Of a stretch of DNA of 15,486 bases, positions 14,194 through 15,486 are shown piece after piece; the first letter of the stretch is position 1; every line of letters begins with the position of its first letter. This stretch comes from UMGS973 sp964507795. GTDB taxonomy: Bacteria > Bacillota > Clostridia > Peptostreptococcales > Anaerovoracaceae. The stretch covers positions 1-15,486 of the forward strand of contig CAZDQV010000047.1 of NCBI GenBank assembly GCA_964507795.1, in the 5' to 3' direction. A model generated the notes under the pieces. It was not told the DNA's origin. It searched no databases and was given only the letters and a program-made list of their open reading frames with translations. The position numbers and the translations under genes are program-made.

Positions 14194-15207
14194 CTATAAT
14201 AATGTTCCCATATGTTTAAGCGTGCGTATAAGCTGGCTTGTATAACTTGCTTCGTTGTCGTACCATGCGACAACTCTTACCTCATAGATTTTGGTGCCGC
14301 ATCTTTGGGCCAAAGTCTGGGTTGCATCAAACAGTGAGCCGTAGCTCATGCCGATAATATCGCTGGATACGATTTCTTCTTCGGTATACCCGAAGGATTC
14401 GTTTGCTTCTTTTTTCATGATTTCATTGATGCCTTCAACACTTACTGTCTCGGTCTCGTCTTTGAGAGTTGCATCAAGAATTGTAATTGAACCTGACGGA
14501 ACAGGAACTCTCTGGGCTGAACCTATCAGTTTGCCGTCAAGTTCAGGTATGACAAGTCCTATTGCCTTCGCCGCACCTGTGCTGTTTGGAACTATGTTTA
14601 CAGCACCGGCTCTGGCGCGTCTCTTGTTACCTTTTTTGTGAGGGCTGTCAAGGATTTTCTGGTCTCCTGTATATGCATGTATGGTTGTCATGAATCCTGT
14701 CCTCACTTCCCTGTAATCATTGAGAGCTTTGGCCATAGGTGCAAGACAGTTTGTCGTGCATGAAGCACCTGAAACTATATTGTCTTCTCTGGTAAGCCTG
14801 TTGTGATTAACTCCATAAACGATAGTTGGAAGATCATCGCCTGCGGGAGCCGAGATGAGAACTTTTTTGGCCCCTGCATCTATGTGTGCCTGTGATTTTG
14901 ATTTTGAAGTGAAAAATCCTGTGCATTCAAGCACGATATCAATATCAAGTGCTCCCCATGGCAGTTTTGAGGCGTCAGCCTCGCTGTATACAGGCACTCT
15001 GATACCGTCTACGATGATGGCTGTATCGTCGCTTGTTACTTCATGACCTTTGAAATGTCCCTGGACTGAGTCGTATTTCAAAAGATATGCCAGCATGTCA
15101 GAGCTTGTCAGATCGTTTATGGCGGCAATCTCTATATCTTTGTCATCAAAGACTTGCCTGAAAGCAAGTCTGCCAATCCTGCCGAATCCGTTAATTGCAA
15201 TCTTCAT
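14194..15207 (-). CDS. gap: Glyceraldehyde-3-phosphate dehydrogenase, type I
   Basis: The glycolytic enzyme oxidising glyceraldehyde-3-phosphate to 1,3-bisphosphoglycerate with NAD and phosphate. It is 337 aa, the usual length. The NAD fold starts INGFGRIGR (5-13), and D32 in INDL marks NAD preference. SGASCTTNCLAP carries the catalytic C150, and TTIHAYTGDQ carries H177 as base. The WYDNEASYTSQLIRTL end is canonical. The ATG at 15207 follows AAGGAGG by eight bases. In-frame TTG and GTG codons just upstream fall too close to that site. The gene is not next to pgk, tpi or enolase as is common. Instead two small genes of unknown function follow on the same strand. Confidence 0.97.
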   Translation of the reverse strand: MKIAINGFGRIGRLAFRQVFDDKDIEIAAINDLTSSDMLAYLLKYDSVQGHFKGHEVTSDDTAIIVDGIRVPVYSEADASKLPWGALDIDIVLECTGFFTSKSKSQAHIDAGAKKVLISAPAGDDLPTIVYGVNHNRLTREDNIVSGASCTTNCLAPMAKALNDYREVRTGFMTTIHAYTGDQKILDSPHKKGNKRRARAGAVNIVPNSTGAAKAIGLVIPELDGKLIGSAQRVPVPSGSITILDATLKDETETVSVEGINEIMKKEANESFGYTEEEIVSSDIIGMSYGSLFDATQTLAQRCGTKIYEVRVVAWYDNEASYTSQLIRTLKHMGTLL

Positions 15208-15231
15208 CACCAATACCTCCTTATATTTTAG

Positions 15232-15260
15232 AGTGTACCATTTTTCTGAAAAAGATACAA
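15232..15260 (-). promoter_or_regulatory. Promoter of the gap operon
   Basis: Minus strand: TTGTAT (15260-15255), a 17-base spacer, TACACT (15237-15232) preceded by TGG, an extended -10. The start is near 15225, so the leader is only about 18 nt. Confidence 0.6.
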
Positions 15261-15303
15261 GGAAATCTGAGAATATAAATCGGTTGGATTATTGTTAACT
15301 GAG

Positions 15304-15345
15304 AACTCCCGCCAGGCTTCTTAAAGATTTTTTGGCGGTTGGAGT
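15304..15345. repeat. Inverted repeat between divergent promoters
   Basis: CCGCCA (15309-15314) and TGGCGG (15333-15338) pair, extended outward by ACTC and GAGT after a small bulge. The second arm overlaps the -35 of the plus-strand promoter at 15332. It sits upstream of both that promoter and gap, and could be an operator. Confidence 0.4.
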
Positions 15346-15361
15346 GTTACTGTGGTATAAT
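15332..15361 (+). promoter_or_regulatory. Outward-facing promoter 1 at the right edge
   Basis: TTGGCG (15332-15337), an 18-base spacer, TATAAT (15356-15361) preceded by TGG, a strong extended -10. The start near 15368 falls at the first base pairs of the hairpin that follows. Confidence 0.65.
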
Positions 15362-15365
15362 GTCT

Positions 15366-15404
15366 ACACACGGAGCTTGACCGATAGGTCAAGAGCCGAT
15401 GTGT
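15366..15404 (+). other. Long hairpin at the predicted transcript 5' end
   Basis: Nested pairs ACACA/TGTGT (15366-15370, 15400-15404), CGG/CCG, an AG/AG internal loop, and CTTGACC/GGTCAAG (15376-15382, 15387-15393) close a GATA loop. There is no U-tract after it, so it is not a terminator. It could be a 5' stabilising structure or the first domain of a regulatory leader whose gene lies beyond the window. No known riboswitch matched. Confidence 0.6.
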
Positions 15405-15434
15405 AACAGATGCCTTTTGAGGTTATCGTTATGG

Positions 15435-15486
15435 TATAATGTTTTTCACAGTGAAGAAGTCCTAGCCCTGTTTGCACAGTAAACAG
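15435..15486 (+). promoter_or_regulatory. Outward-facing promoter 2 and truncated RNA start
   Basis: TATAAT (15435-15440) preceded by TGG repeats the extended -10 context of promoter 1, but no good -35 is visible. The bases after the predicted start near 15447 show no reading frame and end with CTGTTT (15469-15474) pairing with AAACAG (15481-15486) exactly at the window edge. A structured RNA gene continuing to the right is possible. Confidence 0.4.

Noticed and set aside
14184..14273. Longer start for the 89-aa coiled-coil protein
   Set aside because: It would overlap the end of gap in another frame. AGGAGGT directly supports the ATG at 14183.
15208..15213. Upstream TTG/GTG starts for GAPDH
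   Set aside because: They lie too close to the ribosome binding site, and the standard GAPDH N-terminus begins at the ATG at 15207.
1..15486. CRISPR array, insertion sequence, tRNA or rRNA
   Set aside because: I saw no regularly spaced direct repeats, transposase, terminal inverted repeats or recognisable tRNA/rRNA sequence.

Overview
This window looks like a chromosomal segment of a low-to-medium G+C anaerobic Firmicute, most likely of class Clostridia. The signs are AT-rich intergenic DNA, strong AGGAGG-type ribosome binding sites, consensus sigma-A promoters (TTGACA-N17-TATAAT and extended TGnTATAAT), U-tract terminators, a type I GAPDH, an AzgA-type purine permease and a Gram-positive-style lipoprotein. 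I see no phage genes, insertion sequence, tRNA, rRNA or CRISPR array. The only gene debris is a short DUF4143-type ATPase tail.

Layout. A membrane diguanylate cyclase (189-1334, +) converges on an AzgA/PbuG-type purine permease (1370-2797, -), with a symmetric terminator between them. Behind the permease lie a 132-aa coiled-coil protein (2902-3300, -) and a long APC-superfamily amino acid/polyamine permease (3433-5142, -) whose leader can form two back-to-back hairpins. A broken DUF4143 fragment (5452-5694, +) separates this from a peptide/amino-acid block: a secreted M28-family metallopeptidase lipoprotein (5762-7915, -), a cupin-AraC regulator (8033-8998, -) and, divergently, a saccharopine-dehydrogenase-family oxidoreductase (9162-10397, +). 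The AraC and oxidoreductase promoters are back to back, and the oxidoreductase has a good -10 but a poor -35, as expected of an activator-dependent promoter.

Then come a purine-type phosphoribosyltransferase (10517-11068, +), a gene-free stretch holding a probable minus-strand small RNA (about 11127-11249), and a two-gene operon of a phosphohexomutase and a stand-alone NAD(P)HX epimerase (11437-13649, +). Converging on it is a minus-strand operon of gap, an 89-aa coiled-coil protein and a 64-aa membrane protein (15207-13664). The right edge (15304-15486) holds two similar extended -10 promoters reading out of the window, one firing into a near-perfect hairpin and the other into what may be the 5' end of another RNA.

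A working picture: the M28 lipoprotein releases amino acids or small peptides outside the cell, the APC permease may import products, and the saccharopine-dehydrogenase-like enzyme oxidises or reduces an amino-acid-derived substrate under the AraC regulator. The shared regulon is inference. The least ordinary items are the putative small RNA at 11127-11249, the structured leader of the APC permease and the tandem RNA-like promoters at the right edge.
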